Origin: Sulfurospirillum sp001602955 | GTDB lineage: Bacteria; Campylobacterota; Campylobacteria; Campylobacterales; Sulfurospirillaceae | Assembly: GCA_001602955.1 (NCBI GenBank) | Contig: LVAC01000012.1 | Location: 1 to 64,000 of the forward strand | Length of the DNA: 64,000 nucleotides | Reading direction: 5' to 3' | In this document: positions 17,583-26,814 of the stretch, piece after piece | Numbering within the stretch: the stretch's first letter is position 1 | Layout: each line of letters starts with the position of its first letter | Position numbers and translations under genes: made by a program | Notes under the pieces: model-generated | What the model saw: the letters and a program-made list of their open reading frames with translations, nothing else | What the model was told of the DNA's origin: nothing | Databases searched by the model: none

Positions 17583-19292
17583 CTATGCGTCTTCGTATCG
17601 CATGTAAGGTCCTACGTCCATATCTTTGTACGACGTGCCGGGGCGAACGACCGGATAGAGGACTTCTTCTTGGTCGGTTATAACTTCCAAAAAAGCCGAA
17701 CCGGGAGTCGCTAGAAACGTACGAAGAGACGTTAGAAGTTTGCTACGTATAGCGATGCGCCGCGCGTACGTAAAATTGCAACAGCGTGCAAGGGCAGAGA
17801 AATCGACGTCGTAAATTCTTCGCGAGGCGAAGTGTCGCCCTTCACATGTAACATTTTCCAGATTGTACACCATACCGTCGCTTCGGTTATTGAGCAGGAG
17901 AATCTTGATCGGTAAGGCTCTTGAGCCGATGGTGTAGAGTTCCGCCATATTCATTTTAGAGCTTCCGTCTCCATCAATGACCAAAACGGTAGCGTGCGGG
18001 TTGGCGTAGTGTGCACCTATTGCATTTGGCATTGCAAAGCCCATTGTGCCGAAGCTTCCCGAAGTTAAAAAGTGTTTCGGATTTTTCATTTTGAGGTATT
18101 GCGCCGCTAAAAGCTGATGATTGCCCACGCCGGTCGTAATAATCGTCTCTTCGTCGATCAACGTATTGAGCATTTCCGTTACTTCGGCTTGCTGAAGAAG
18201 CGGGGCATGTTTCTTGTAATTGAGTGGGCGATCTCGTTTGAGACGTTTGGCTTCGTTTTGCCACGCTTGAATATGAAGCGTAAGGGCATGCGTTTTGGCA
18301 TAACGCGTCAAATCGTTGAGAGCGATGCTCGCATCGCCGATAAACGAGAAATCCACACGGCGTTCATTGCGTATTTGGCGTACTTTCTCCGCATTAATAT
18401 CAATGTAGGCAATTTTTGCATCGATGGCAAATCCGACTTTATCGGCAACTCGATCGTCCCATCTCACGCCGATAGCAAAGAAAAAATCGTTGGATTGGAT
18501 GATCGTATTGGCATAAGGCGTACCGAACATACCGAGCAATCCCATACATAAATCGTCGTTTTCGTCGATGACGCCTTTCGCCATCAGCGTGTTGACCGAA
18601 GGAAGGTTGAAGAGGGCATTAAACGCTCGAATTGCTTCACTTCCTTGCTTGGAATTCAGCCCACCGCCCAAATACAAAAGCGGACGTTTTGCCTCTTGGA
18701 GTAAACGAAAAAAGCTTTCGCATTGCGTGTCCGATAGGTGCGCTTCTTGCGTATAAACCGCTTGATGTGCTTCAATCGGCGTCGCATGATACGTCGCGTC
18801 GTTTTGGAGAAGATTGACGGGTATGTCGATGACGATGGGACCTGGCTTTCCCGATAACGCAAGGAAATAGGCATCTTTGATCGCAGGTTCGATGTGTTCG
18901 ATTTTATCGATAGCGACGACTTTTTTCGCCGTTGCTCCGAAAACGGCGGCAACGTCGATATGTTGAAACGAGTCCGTACCTATTTTATGCTCGGGCACTT
19001 GCCCCGAGATAACGATGAGCGGAATACTGTCGGCATACGAGTCGGCAACCGCCGTGAGGGTATTGGTAATCGCCGGACCGGAGGTGACGACTGCAACACC
19101 GACGCAACGGCTCGATCGTGAATAGCCTGCCGCGCTAAAAGCGGCCGATTGTTCGTTGGAGTTAACGACCATCGTAATGCTGCTACGTGCAATGGCGTCG
19201 ATAGCCGGTAAAATCGCCGCTCCCGTATAACCGAAAACGTAGCGAACGCCAAGCTCTTCTAAGCTTTTAACAACGATGTCCGCTCCTTTCAT
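17583..19292 (-). CDS. Acetolactate-synthase-like thiamine diphosphate enzyme
   Basis: ThDP enzyme of 569 residues in the IlvB/AlsS group, with the usual three domains. The catalytic Glu sits in NSNEQSAAFSAAGY near residue 47, and the ThDP/Mg motif is GDGSSKMNMAELYTIGS near residues 433-449, ending in a neutral variant. No regulatory small subunit gene (ilvH) is adjacent, so this may be catabolic or a relative such as a sulfoacetaldehyde, oxalyl-CoA or glyoxylate carboligase enzyme; the exact substrate is not clear. It is co-transcribed with the TetR gene (ATGA overlap). Confidence 0.8.
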   Translation of the reverse strand: MKGADIVVKSLEELGVRYVFGYTGAAILPAIDAIARSSITMVVNSNEQSAAFSAAGYSRSSRCVGVAVVTSGPAITNTLTAVADSYADSIPLIVISGQVPEHKIGTDSFQHIDVAAVFGATAKKVVAIDKIEHIEPAIKDAYFLALSGKPGPIVIDIPVNLLQNDATYHATPIEAHQAVYTQEAHLSDTQCESFFRLLQEAKRPLLYLGGGLNSKQGSEAIRAFNALFNLPSVNTLMAKGVIDENDDLCMGLLGMFGTPYANTIIQSNDFFFAIGVRWDDRVADKVGFAIDAKIAYIDINAEKVRQIRNERRVDFSFIGDASIALNDLTRYAKTHALTLHIQAWQNEAKRLKRDRPLNYKKHAPLLQQAEVTEMLNTLIDEETIITTGVGNHQLLAAQYLKMKNPKHFLTSGSFGTMGFAMPNAIGAHYANPHATVLVIDGDGSSKMNMAELYTIGSRALPIKILLLNNRSDGMVYNLENVTCEGRHFASRRIYDVDFSALARCCNFTYARRIAIRSKLLTSLRTFLATPGSAFLEVITDQEEVLYPVVRPGTSYKDMDVGPYMRYEDA

Positions 19293-19903
19293 AAGACTTC
19301 CTCGGTACCGAGTCCTGCCAAAAGCAGTTGCATAATTTCGTTTGCGACCTCTTTGGCGTTCAGATCCAACCCATTGATGGAACTTTGTGCACGCATATTT
19401 TTGCGTAACTTTGAGGTCGCCGTGTACATGTTCATCGTTCCGACGATCGTCAAATAGATGACAAAAACGGGATGATCTTTAAAAATCCCTTGCGCCTTTC
19501 CGAGCTCTAAAATGCTCTGAAGCAGCGTCATATTGCGCAGTAAAATCGCTTTAACGTCCATAGAAAGATTGACGCCGTTTGAGGCTAATTCGCGCAACAT
19601 CAAAGGTGCCATATGGTGGTTGTTTTTAAAATTTTCTCCAAAAGCGTAGATAAACGCATAGAGTTTAGCATGAGGCGTCGTCTCTTTGTCGACGGCACTC
19701 GAGACTCTCGCATAAAAATTTTCCAAAATGCCTTTAATGACCTCTGCATAGAGCCCTTCTTTATTTGGAAAATGGTAGTAAAGCGAGGCTTTATTGACGT
19801 TAGCTTCTTTGGCGATATCGTTCATACTGCACGACTCGAAGCCTTTGAGCGCAAAAAGCGCGTAGGCGGTCGTTAGGATTTTTTCTTTCGTGTCTTCTTT
19901 CAT
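19289..19903 (-). CDS. TetR-family repressor
   Basis: TetR regulator of 204 residues. The N-terminal helix-turn-helix reads SMNDIAKEANVNKASLYYHF near residues 26-45, followed by a helical ligand domain. It is the first gene of a two-gene operon with the ThDP enzyme. A perfect inverted repeat of the TetR operator type lies 24 bases upstream, so autoregulation and control of the enzyme gene are likely. The ligand is unknown. Confidence 0.93.
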   Translation of the reverse strand: MKEDTKEKILTTAYALFALKGFESCSMNDIAKEANVNKASLYYHFPNKEGLYAEVIKGILENFYARVSSAVDKETTPHAKLYAFIYAFGENFKNNHHMAPLMLRELASNGVNLSMDVKAILLRNMTLLQSILELGKAQGIFKDHPVFVIYLTIVGTMNMYTATSKLRKNMRAQSSINGLDLNAKEVANEIMQLLLAGLGTEEVL

Positions 19904-19926
19904 CGATCCCTCTTTTTCTCTCGATA

Positions 19927-19948
19927 TTTAACCAACTGGTCGGTTAAA
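19927..19948. promoter_or_regulatory. Probable TetR operator
   Basis: TTTAACC, eight bases, GGTTAAA: 7-bp perfect arms just upstream of the tetR start. The core AACCAACTGGTCGGTT resembles known TetR-family operators. It is the likely autoregulatory site. Confidence 0.75.
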
Positions 19949-20064
19949 AAGCTAAAGCAATAGTAGAGCATAATCGATTAATTTAAGATTAAAAACGATG
20001 GAATTTGCACACGCAAGCAGGCGAGCTTACTGTATAATGACAGATCCATTTCACAGGAGTTTTT

Positions 20065-20562
20065 ATGCAAGATCACCGTTTTCAAGACGCAAAAGCACTC
20101 AATACGTTAAAAATCCTTTGGTTTACGATGTTAAATGCCCTTTTCGTTTACGGGGCGATTTGCTATTTTTTGATGGCGTACGCCGCCTACAAGCCGCGTT
20201 ATACGCCTGAAGTTTTGCACGCGCCCGCCTTTTTAGGATTGACGTGGCTTACGGTGATTTATGCTCTTTCCGTGATAGTTTTGGCAATCGGTATGTTACA
20301 CTTCAACCGTGTTTATAAAGCGTTGGTTGCTTCCATGAAAACACAAACGTTTGAGAGTGAAGAAGCGGCATCGGCGTTTTTTAGAAAAGCTTATACGACG
20401 CAGATGTTCGTGCACTTGGCGATTTTTGACGCCGTCGCGATTGTAGGGCTCGTCGTTTTTATGCTGACGCTCGATTTTTCGACCTTGGTCAATCTCCTCA
20501 TCATCGCTTCGGTCGGTTTTTTCTTCGTGATGCCCAGCCAAGCCAAATTTGCCTACCGTTAA
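20065..20562 (+). CDS. Hypothetical membrane protein
   Basis: Protein of 165 residues, not recognised. Four hydrophobic stretches are visible near residues 18-40, 55-80, 113-133 and 137-156, with a charged loop between the second and third. ACAGGAG sits before the ATG at a normal distance, and a -10-like TATAAT lies near 20033. No operon partner is seen. Base usage resembles the CGA/TCG-rich blocks. Confidence 0.7.
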   Translation: MQDHRFQDAKALNTLKILWFTMLNALFVYGAICYFLMAYAAYKPRYTPEVLHAPAFLGLTWLTVIYALSVIVLAIGMLHFNRVYKALVASMKTQTFESEEAASAFFRKAYTTQMFVHLAIFDAVAIVGLVVFMLTLDFSTLVNLLIIASVGFFFVMPSQAKFAYR

Positions 20563-20587
20563 ACGAGACATCGCTATGCTACGTTTT

Positions 20588-20842
20588 TTAGGTACGAAGG
20601 TGCGCGATACGCTTTAGTTGATACTCGACCATCGCGTGAAAAGGCGTTAGAAACGCTTCACGTTGTGCGGGCGTGATCGTTTCGATTTGCCATTGCGTCA
20701 AAAGCTCCAAAACCCTTAACGCGGACTCGATCGTCGAGAGACAATAGGGCGAGGGTTGCTCTTTGATCTTAAATTCCGAACGCTTCGTGGCATCAAAACT
20801 GATGTGCGAAAGCCCATGTAAATTTTGGCTCTCACGCATCAT
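20588..20842 (-). CDS. Hypothetical protein, 84 residues
   Basis: Small soluble protein, not recognised. It overlaps the end of the upstream secreted-protein gene by 11 bases, which suggests translational coupling. Mostly helical composition, no membrane segment and no recognised motif. The start could be either of two adjacent ATG codons (20842 or 20839). Confidence 0.55.
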   Translation of the reverse strand: MMRESQNLHGLSHISFDATKRSEFKIKEQPSPYCLSTIESALRVLELLTQWQIETITPAQREAFLTPFHAMVEYQLKRIAHLRT

Positions 20843-21221
20843 TTACCGTGCTTGAATCAGATTCGACGTATTGTTTTAAGGTCACAAAGAGCTGTTTCTC
20901 TTTTTTAAAATAGACAAACGTACAATTCACGGCTCGATTGTCATTGTAGATCGTGACATCGCAAATTTGAGTATCGCTAGTTTTGATTTTCGAAGTCTCT
21001 CCCGTAGCGTTTGTCGTCCAATGGGCAGACCAATTTTGAACAAAAAAGTCACTGAGCTTGTCATAAAGTATTTTTTTTGTACTTTCATTGCTCGGTAGAT
21101 TGAGCGCTTTAATAATGGAGTCGATAACATTTTTTTGCTCCGCGGGCATTGAACTCACAGAATCTAATGCAAGAACATTGCAGAAAAATCCCACTAAAAG
21201 TGACATCAACAATTTAAGCAT
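20832..21221 (-). CDS. Hypothetical secreted protein, 129 residues
   Basis: Protein with an N-terminal signal peptide (MLKLLMSLLVGFFCNVLALD) and a mature domain of about 110 residues that contains two Cys (QICDV and VNCTFV), likely to form a disulfide in the periplasm. Not recognised. It is followed by an overlapping 84-residue gene, with which it probably shares a transcript. Confidence 0.65.
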   Translation of the reverse strand: MLKLLMSLLVGFFCNVLALDSVSSMPAEQKNVIDSIIKALNLPSNESTKKILYDKLSDFFVQNWSAHWTTNATGETSKIKTSDTQICDVTIYNDNRAVNCTFVYFKKEKQLFVTLKQYVESDSSTVNDA

Positions 21222-21390
21222 ACTTTTTTCTCCTTTCGTTTAGATTTTTATTATAATAAATGCGTTTTGATAAAACAAGTTCAAAAATGAAGCGAAAACA
21301 GGAGGTTTTGTGTCAGAAAAGTTTTTACATGTAAAGATGTTTCTCTCTTCTTTTCATGCTCTTCTACTCGCTAAAGTGTCATCGCTAACG

Positions 21391-22095
21391 TCACGATTTA
21401 GCCTCTTCGCTCACATATCCATCATTTACACGAATAATTCTGTCAAACAAGGGAATCATACGCTCATCATGCGTGACGACCAAAATGGCAACGTCTTGTT
21501 CGGTGGCAAGTTTTTTGAGTAAACGCATAACGGAAAGGGCACGTTCTGCGTCCAATGCGGCTGTTGGTTCATCGGCTAAAATGATTTTGGGATTATTGGC
21601 GAGCGATCTTGCGATGGCGACACGTTGACTTTGGCCGCCTGAAAGCTGTGAGGGCATAGCGGCGAGTTTATTTTCCACCCCCAAATACTCCAGCAGCTCT
21701 TTCGCTTTGAGCGTTGCTTCTTTGGGATTGGTATTATTCATCAGCGGAACGAGCGTTATGTTCTCTTCGACATTTAAAAAGGGGATGAGATTGTGCGATT
21801 GGAAGATAAAGCCGATTTTTTGACGGCGTAATTTCCGTGTATCGTTGATGCGCCAGTGTTGATCAAAAATGAGTTCCCCATCCAGATATAATTTTCCCTG
21901 TGTCGGTTCTGTGATGCACCCTATCATGGTGATAAGGGTTGTCTTTCCCGACCCGCTTGGTCCTAAAAGCGCAACGGTTTCTCCCTTGAAAATTTCAAAT
22001 GAGCATTCTTTGATGGCCATAACGGCATTTTCGCCTTTGCCATAGGTTTTGGCAAGCTGTTCCACTTTAATGACACTTTGATGTGATGATGGCAT
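21391..22095 (-). CDS. ABC transporter ATPase, LolD/MacB type
   Basis: ABC ATPase of 234 residues. Walker A GPSGSGKTT near residues 39-47, Q-loop FIFQSHN, signature LSGGQSQRVAIARSLA near residues 142-157, Walker B IILADEP and switch His in VVTHD are all intact. It powers the permease encoded two bases upstream. It is the last of four genes: TolC-like factor, adaptor, permease, ATPase. Confidence 0.93.
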   Translation of the reverse strand: MPSSHQSVIKVEQLAKTYGKGENAVMAIKECSFEIFKGETVALLGPSGSGKTTLITMIGCITEPTQGKLYLDGELIFDQHWRINDTRKLRRQKIGFIFQSHNLIPFLNVEENITLVPLMNNTNPKEATLKAKELLEYLGVENKLAAMPSQLSGGQSQRVAIARSLANNPKIILADEPTAALDAERALSVMRLLKKLATEQDVAILVVTHDERMIPLFDRIIRVNDGYVSEEAKS

Positions 22096-22096
22096 A

Positions 22097-23233
22097 TTAC
22101 CCTCCTATAGCGCTAGCAGGATCGATTTTGAGTGCTGAACGCACACCAACAAGTGAACCAAGGATACTCACGATGATGACAATCACCAAAAGGCTGAACG
22201 CATCTGTGCTTATCAAAATAGTTCGTTTGGGAAATAAGTCCATTAAGCTGTGGGAAAAGAGCATGCCGGCGATAAACGATAAGATACCTAAAAGAACGGA
22301 TTGTTGCACAATCATTTTGATAATCTCTCCATTGGAAGCACCGATGAGTTTCAAAATGGCGATTTCTTTGATTTTTCCCATAGTCATCGTATAAATAATG
22401 AGTGAGATAATCACCGAAGCTACGAGCAATAAAATCACGGTAAACATACCGATCTGTTTGGCGGAACGTTCGATGAGATTTTTGGTTAAGAGCGAGGATT
22501 GTTCCTCTTGGGTAAAGACCTTGACGTGTTTCCATCGTTCGATTTCTTGCCCGATTGTCTTAAGATCAGCACCTGCTTCTACGGTTGCAATGATCGCGTT
22601 GATGGTTGTTGTGTCGGTTGTTTTAATGCCTCTGGCACGGTCATTGCGAATTTGTTCATTGCTCGATAAAAATTGAAGTTTTTGTGCGTCAGGCAGTGAA
22701 AAATAGACCATCAAATCGCCGCTGGATGAGACCGCGTCTTTCGTAATGCCGACGACGTTAAAAACATCTCGCCCAATGACAATTTCATCATGCAATTTAA
22801 ATCCCGTTTTTTGATCGACGATCATTTCAAAATGATTCGCCAGAATCGGTCTGCCTTCGACGAGGAGATGAGGCGTGTAAAAAGAATGAATGTCGTACCC
22901 CATCGCAAAAACCCTAATCGGCTGATTGTTGCGGTAAAGTTGAAGGTTTTGAAAGGTCAGGGCTGAGACATCTTTGATGCCTTCAAAGGCTTTGATTTGG
23001 TATTTGACGTCTTCATGCAGACGCGAATTTTCAGCAAAAGGACCTAAGGTGTCTTGTTGCACAATCCATAATTTGGCTTGGGTGTCTTTGAGTAAAATAT
23101 TGGCATCATCCACCAATCCTCGATAAACTCCAATCATAATTAAAACAACCCCTAAAAGCATTCCAATGCCCGCAGATGTTGTGAGAAATTTACCCAGAGA
23201 ATGGGCGATGTCTCTTTGTGCTAAACTAATCAT
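22097..23233 (-). CDS. MacB/FtsX-type ABC permease
   Basis: Permease of 378 residues with the MacB layout: a membrane segment near residues 16-35, a large periplasmic domain to about residue 255, then three segments near 260-285, 310-335 and 345-370. Such permeases work by mechanotransmission to push periplasmic substrates into a TolC duct. Unlike MacB, the ATPase is a separate gene. It overlaps the adaptor gene by four bases. Confidence 0.9.
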   Translation of the reverse strand: MISLAQRDIAHSLGKFLTTSAGIGMLLGVVLIMIGVYRGLVDDANILLKDTQAKLWIVQQDTLGPFAENSRLHEDVKYQIKAFEGIKDVSALTFQNLQLYRNNQPIRVFAMGYDIHSFYTPHLLVEGRPILANHFEMIVDQKTGFKLHDEIVIGRDVFNVVGITKDAVSSSGDLMVYFSLPDAQKLQFLSSNEQIRNDRARGIKTTDTTTINAIIATVEAGADLKTIGQEIERWKHVKVFTQEEQSSLLTKNLIERSAKQIGMFTVILLLVASVIISLIIYTMTMGKIKEIAILKLIGASNGEIIKMIVQQSVLLGILSFIAGMLFSHSLMDLFPKRTILISTDAFSLLVIVIIVSILGSLVGVRSALKIDPASAIGG

Positions 23234-24378
23234 AATTGAATCCGCATACCCTCAGTCATGTCGCGCCCCGCGGGGATAAGAATGGTATCTTTCTCCGTGA
23301 CGCCTTCGGTGATAATGATGAGACCATTGGCACTAACCGCCTGAAAACTTAGCGGTTTAAAATGCGCATGTCCTTCGTTGGCAAGCCAAACGCCTTTGAC
23401 ACCTTGGTGTGTTGTAAGCGCTAAGAGGGGAAGCGTTAAAACACGGGTGTGTTGCGCCAGCTCAATCGTCGCTTCCGCTCGTTCTCCCACGTAAAGAGGT
23501 TGTTGTGGTTGATCAAATGCAATGTCGACCTCTCGCTCTTCCGTGGTTCGATCACTCTCCAGCCCAATGCGAGCGATGTGCCCGCGATAAGGTGTTGAAG
23601 GGTGTGAACGCAACATAATCGACGCAGACTGGCCTACATGTAACGTTCCGCTTTGTCGTTCATTGATATAGATTTTGACCCAAATGGAGTTTGGATTGAT
23701 CAGTCGAAAGACAGGTGCGCCCGAAAGAACGGTGCTACCCACTTCAGCATCACGCGAAAGAACGACCATCGTCTCAGGGGCTTTGAGCGTCAGATCTTCA
23801 ATTTTAGCGTTGCTGTTTTTCACCAGAGCTTCATTGCGCGCGATATCGGCTTGCATAAGGTTTACTTGCCACGTTGCATTTTCCATTTGAGCTTTGGCGC
23901 TTTGTTCGGCTGAAAACGCTGTATCTAACTCAGCTTGTGCTACAAAACCTTCTGAAATGAGGTGCTGATAGCGTATCAGCGTTGTATGCGCTAGCGTATA
24001 TTTGGCTTCCAAATCTTTTAGGAGACTTTGTTGAGAAAGCAGTGACATCTGGCTTTTTTTCATTGCCATCAAGGCTTCTTCCTTGGACGCAAGCAGATCA
24101 GAGGGATCCATTACCGCAAGAACTTTTCCTTTCACAACGATTTCGCCTTGATCCGCAGAAAGTGATAGCACTTTAGCCGTTGTTTTAGGCGCTAATACAA
24201 TCGTCTCTTTCGCTTCAATCGTTCCGACTCCAAATGCCGTTTCATTGACATCTTGAACTATGGGCGAGATCGAAGCAAAGGTGATTTTGGGTAGATACAC
24301 TTTAAAATAAAAAAAGCTTCCGATCGCCATTATCGCCACTAAAATCAATGTATTTTTCATAACAGACGCCCTGTTCAT
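23230..24378 (-). CDS. MacA-like periplasmic adaptor
   Basis: HlyD/RND-type adaptor of 382 residues with an uncleaved N-terminal membrane anchor near residues 8-26. The barrel-sandwich strand VLSLSADQGEIVVKGKVLAV near residues 70-89 is followed by a coiled-coil hairpin to about residue 195 and barrel domains. It bridges the permease and the TolC-like factor, overlapping both neighbouring genes by four bases. Confidence 0.9.
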   Translation of the reverse strand: MNRASVMKNTLILVAIMAIGSFFYFKVYLPKITFASISPIVQDVNETAFGVGTIEAKETIVLAPKTTAKVLSLSADQGEIVVKGKVLAVMDPSDLLASKEEALMAMKKSQMSLLSQQSLLKDLEAKYTLAHTTLIRYQHLISEGFVAQAELDTAFSAEQSAKAQMENATWQVNLMQADIARNEALVKNSNAKIEDLTLKAPETMVVLSRDAEVGSTVLSGAPVFRLINPNSIWVKIYINERQSGTLHVGQSASIMLRSHPSTPYRGHIARIGLESDRTTEEREVDIAFDQPQQPLYVGERAEATIELAQHTRVLTLPLLALTTHQGVKGVWLANEGHAHFKPLSFQAVSANGLIIITEGVTEKDTILIPAGRDMTEGMRIQL

Positions 24379-25649
24379 AGCGAAGCTCCTTTGGGAATAA
24401 GTCTTTTAATATGGGCTAAAGAGGCTATTTTTTGCAACATGGCTGCACTTTGAGCAACCATGGCATTGTCATAGGCGCGTTGGGCTTCGAGCACTTCAAT
24501 GTACGTGGCCAATCCCTCTTTGTAACGCCCTTTGGTAATGGCGACCGTTTTGGAAAGTGCCTGTGCTGCCATTTGTTTGGCTTCAATGGTTGTGTCTAAG
24601 CGCTTTGTATCTAAAATGGCTTCATATAACTCTTGCCAAAGCGTTAATTCACGCGCTCGCAATGTTTCTTCAGCCACTAAAATACCGACTCTATCTTTTT
24701 CGATTTGATGGGAAATCCTCCCGCCGGTTAAAAGAGGAATGGAGGCTTTAATGCCAATTTGATTGCTTGAATAAGAGGAGATGGAAGTATCACTTCCTAA
24801 AGAACCCGCGGAAAGGATGGTTCCATAATGTTCTGCTTTTGATGATTCATAGAGGGATTGACTTTGCTTGATTTTAGCGCCTAAGGCTTCAAGTTCAGCA
24901 TTATACTCTTTGAGCATTTTTCGCCATTGTGCATCAGGAAAAGAGGGTAAAGTGGTGTGCGAAAGTGCTGTAAAATCATCTTCAATACAAATGTCTTGTT
25001 CTAAAAAGCCGGTGAGCATGCTCAGTAAATGGGTATATTTACGCTCTTCATTGCGGCTGGTTTCCAGTAAATCTTTGGCGTCCAGTACGGAAGCATAAAA
25101 GCGTTCACTATCGGCTTCGGTTTTGAGTCCCACATTTTTCATTTGACGGGATTGATCGTACAGTGCTTGGTAAAAGGCCAGAGAGAGGGCATTGGCCGTG
25201 TTGACGCGTTGAAGGTATGCCAGCGAATAGTACGCTTGCCAGACTTTTTCACCGAGCAATGCTTTGGCGTTTTCATTCAGCGCTAAAGCAGACTCTGCAT
25301 CTTGCTGTGCCGCATCAATGCGTTTTTGCGTACGCCCAAAATCCCACAACGTATAGGTCATCGTCACATCTAAATGCGTTGCAAAATGATCTCTGGTTAC
25401 AAAGTTGCCATTGTTTTGCGAAACGAGCGTTTTGGTGGGATAATATTCTGCATTTACGCTGAGCTCAGGATAGGTGGCTGCTTTGGTGATGCCAAGCGTT
25501 TCATACGCCATGTTTAATTGATACAGTGCAAGCTTAGCATCGGGATGCGTTAAAAGCGTAGCGTCAATCGCTTCTTGCAATGAAAGTGTTTTCCCAAACA
25601 GTGTTTGCAGTGCCAAAAGAATTACAACAACGGTTCGCAGTAGTGTCAT
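24375..25649 (-). CDS. TolC-family outer-membrane efflux protein
   Basis: TolC homologue of 424 residues with a signal peptide (LLRTVVVILLALQTLFG) and two outer-membrane efflux repeats. ATG 25649 is preferred because GAGGAG precedes it by eight bases; the start at 25667 lacks a ribosome site. It is the first gene of a tripartite ABC efflux operon. Upstream lie a TACAAT -10 box (25685-25680) and a perfect Fnr-like box at the position expected for activation. The substrate is unknown. Confidence 0.9.
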   Translation of the reverse strand: MTLLRTVVVILLALQTLFGKTLSLQEAIDATLLTHPDAKLALYQLNMAYETLGITKAATYPELSVNAEYYPTKTLVSQNNGNFVTRDHFATHLDVTMTYTLWDFGRTQKRIDAAQQDAESALALNENAKALLGEKVWQAYYSLAYLQRVNTANALSLAFYQALYDQSRQMKNVGLKTEADSERFYASVLDAKDLLETSRNEERKYTHLLSMLTGFLEQDICIEDDFTALSHTTLPSFPDAQWRKMLKEYNAELEALGAKIKQSQSLYESSKAEHYGTILSAGSLGSDTSISSYSSNQIGIKASIPLLTGGRISHQIEKDRVGILVAEETLRARELTLWQELYEAILDTKRLDTTIEAKQMAAQALSKTVAITKGRYKEGLATYIEVLEAQRAYDNAMVAQSAAMLQKIASLAHIKRLIPKGASL

Positions 25650-25679
25650 GATAAGCGCTCCTCTCATTTACTCTAAGGC

Positions 25680-25721
25680 ATTGTACACCATACCATGTGT
25701 CCTTGACTTGATATGAATCAA
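25680..25721 (-). promoter_or_regulatory. Fnr-like box and -10 element before the efflux operon
   Basis: TTGATATGAATCAA (25708-25721) matches the Fnr/Crp consensus TTGAT-N4-ATCAA perfectly. TACAAT follows on the minus strand, 22 bases on (25685-25680). The expected start near 25673 puts the box centre about 41 bases upstream, the class II activator position. The box overlaps the stop codon of the adjacent Crp/Fnr gene. Confidence 0.7.
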
Positions 25722-26377
25722 TTTTGCATAATGGTATGATAATAGGTTTGAAGAGCTTCTTTTTTTTGTAAAGTGATGATGTGCTTGGTGTCAATATGAA
25801 TCAATCCTAAAGATTTGAATTTTGAAAGCATGCGCGAGAGTGTTTCAGGCGTTGTATTGAGGATGGAAGCTATTTCGATTTGTTTAAGTGTTTGAACAAG
25901 GGGTTCGTTATCGAGTAAAAATTTTGCAACTTTCGCTTCTGTATTGGTACTAATTTCATTATGGATGACATTTAAAAAAACTCTTTGTTTTTTTGTGAGA
26001 GATTGGATGATATGGAAGTTTAAAATAGCATTGTTGAACATCTCTTTTTGGATAGGGAAAAAATTTATCTTAAGCACTTCTCCTTCGGTGACAAATTGTG
26101 CAGTGTTAGGATAAGGACTCTTGGCATACAAAGCGTAATCTCCGATGATTTCACCCGGTTGTGTCAAAAAAAGAATGAAAATATGATTTGCTTTGGCGGT
26201 TGTTTGATACACTTTAAGCGTACCTTTTAAAAGAATGTAAAGATACTGTGGTGTTTCGCCTTCGTAAAAAAGTATATCATCAGAGGTATATTTTTTAAGC
26301 GTGCAACATTTTTTTATTTTTTCAAGTTCAGTGCGATTGAGATGCGAGAAATAAGGAAGATTTTCAATACAAATCAT
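25718..26377 (-). CDS. Crp/Fnr-family transcription regulator
   Basis: Regulator of 219 residues: a cyclic-nucleotide-binding-type beta-roll (FYEGETPQYLYILLKGTLKV near residues 37-56) and a Crp helix-turn-helix (IEIASILNTTPETLSRMLSKF near residues 167-187). It has only Cys3, Cys24 and Cys25, not the four-Cys iron-sulfur pattern of Fnr, so a haem, NO or ligand-free type is likelier. Both neighbouring transcription units carry TTGAY-N4-RTCAA boxes, making it their likely regulator. Confidence 0.88.
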   Translation of the reverse strand: MICIENLPYFSHLNRTELEKIKKCCTLKKYTSDDILFYEGETPQYLYILLKGTLKVYQTTAKANHIFILFLTQPGEIIGDYALYAKSPYPNTAQFVTEGEVLKINFFPIQKEMFNNAILNFHIIQSLTKKQRVFLNVIHNEISTNTEAKVAKFLLDNEPLVQTLKQIEIASILNTTPETLSRMLSKFKSLGLIHIDTKHIITLQKKEALQTYYHTIMQN

Positions 26378-26416
26378 TGTAGGTTTTTGTCGAGAAACAA
26401 TCAGTGAATCTGCGCA

Positions 26417-26450
26417 GATAAGAAGAAGTAAAATCTACTTCTCCCTTATC
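26417..26450 (-). terminator. Hairpin after the cytochrome c gene
   Basis: GATAAG-A-AGAAGTA, loop AAATC, TACTTCT-CC-CTTATC: a long stem just past the cytochrome stop. A T run is lacking on the minus strand, so it may act as an imperfect terminator or mRNA stabiliser. Confidence 0.55.
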
Positions 26451-26460
26451 CGTCAAGCGA

Positions 26461-26757
26461 CTATTTGTAAGAAGCGATGGTTGCAGCAACTGCTTTTAAA
26501 TCATCATCACTGAGACCTGAAGCGATAGGTTTCATAACGCCTTTCATTGCGCCACCTTCGCCATTTTTATAACCATTGACAGAAGCGATGATTTTTTCTG
26601 CATCCCATCCCGCAATAATTTGAGATTTGTTGAGTGCTGCTTTAGATGCTTTATCCCCGTGACAGGAGAGACACTTTGCTTTATAAATTTCAGCACCGTC
26701 TGCCGCAAATAGAGTTGAAACAGAAGCGAGGAGTAAACCTAAAAGAACTTTTTTCAT
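26461..26757 (-). CDS. Small periplasmic class I cytochrome c
   Basis: Monohaem cytochrome c of 98 residues: signal peptide MKKVLLGLLLASVSTLFA, haem site CLSCH near residues 31-35 and a likely axial Met in MKGVMKPIASGL near residue 76. It is a soluble electron carrier of the c553 kind. The frame extends upstream without a stop, but ATG 26757 starts a clear signal peptide. A CTTGAC-N4-GTCAAG box lies about 66 bases upstream, the same distance as the Fnr-like box of the efflux operon. Confidence 0.92.
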   Translation of the reverse strand: MKKVLLGLLLASVSTLFAADGAEIYKAKCLSCHGDKASKAALNKSQIIAGWDAEKIIASVNGYKNGEGGAMKGVMKPIASGLSDDDLKAVAATIASYK

Positions 26758-26814
26758 AACGTTTCCCTTTTTGGATGAACTTTTAAAAATATATAATAAA
26801 TAGAAAATTATGTC

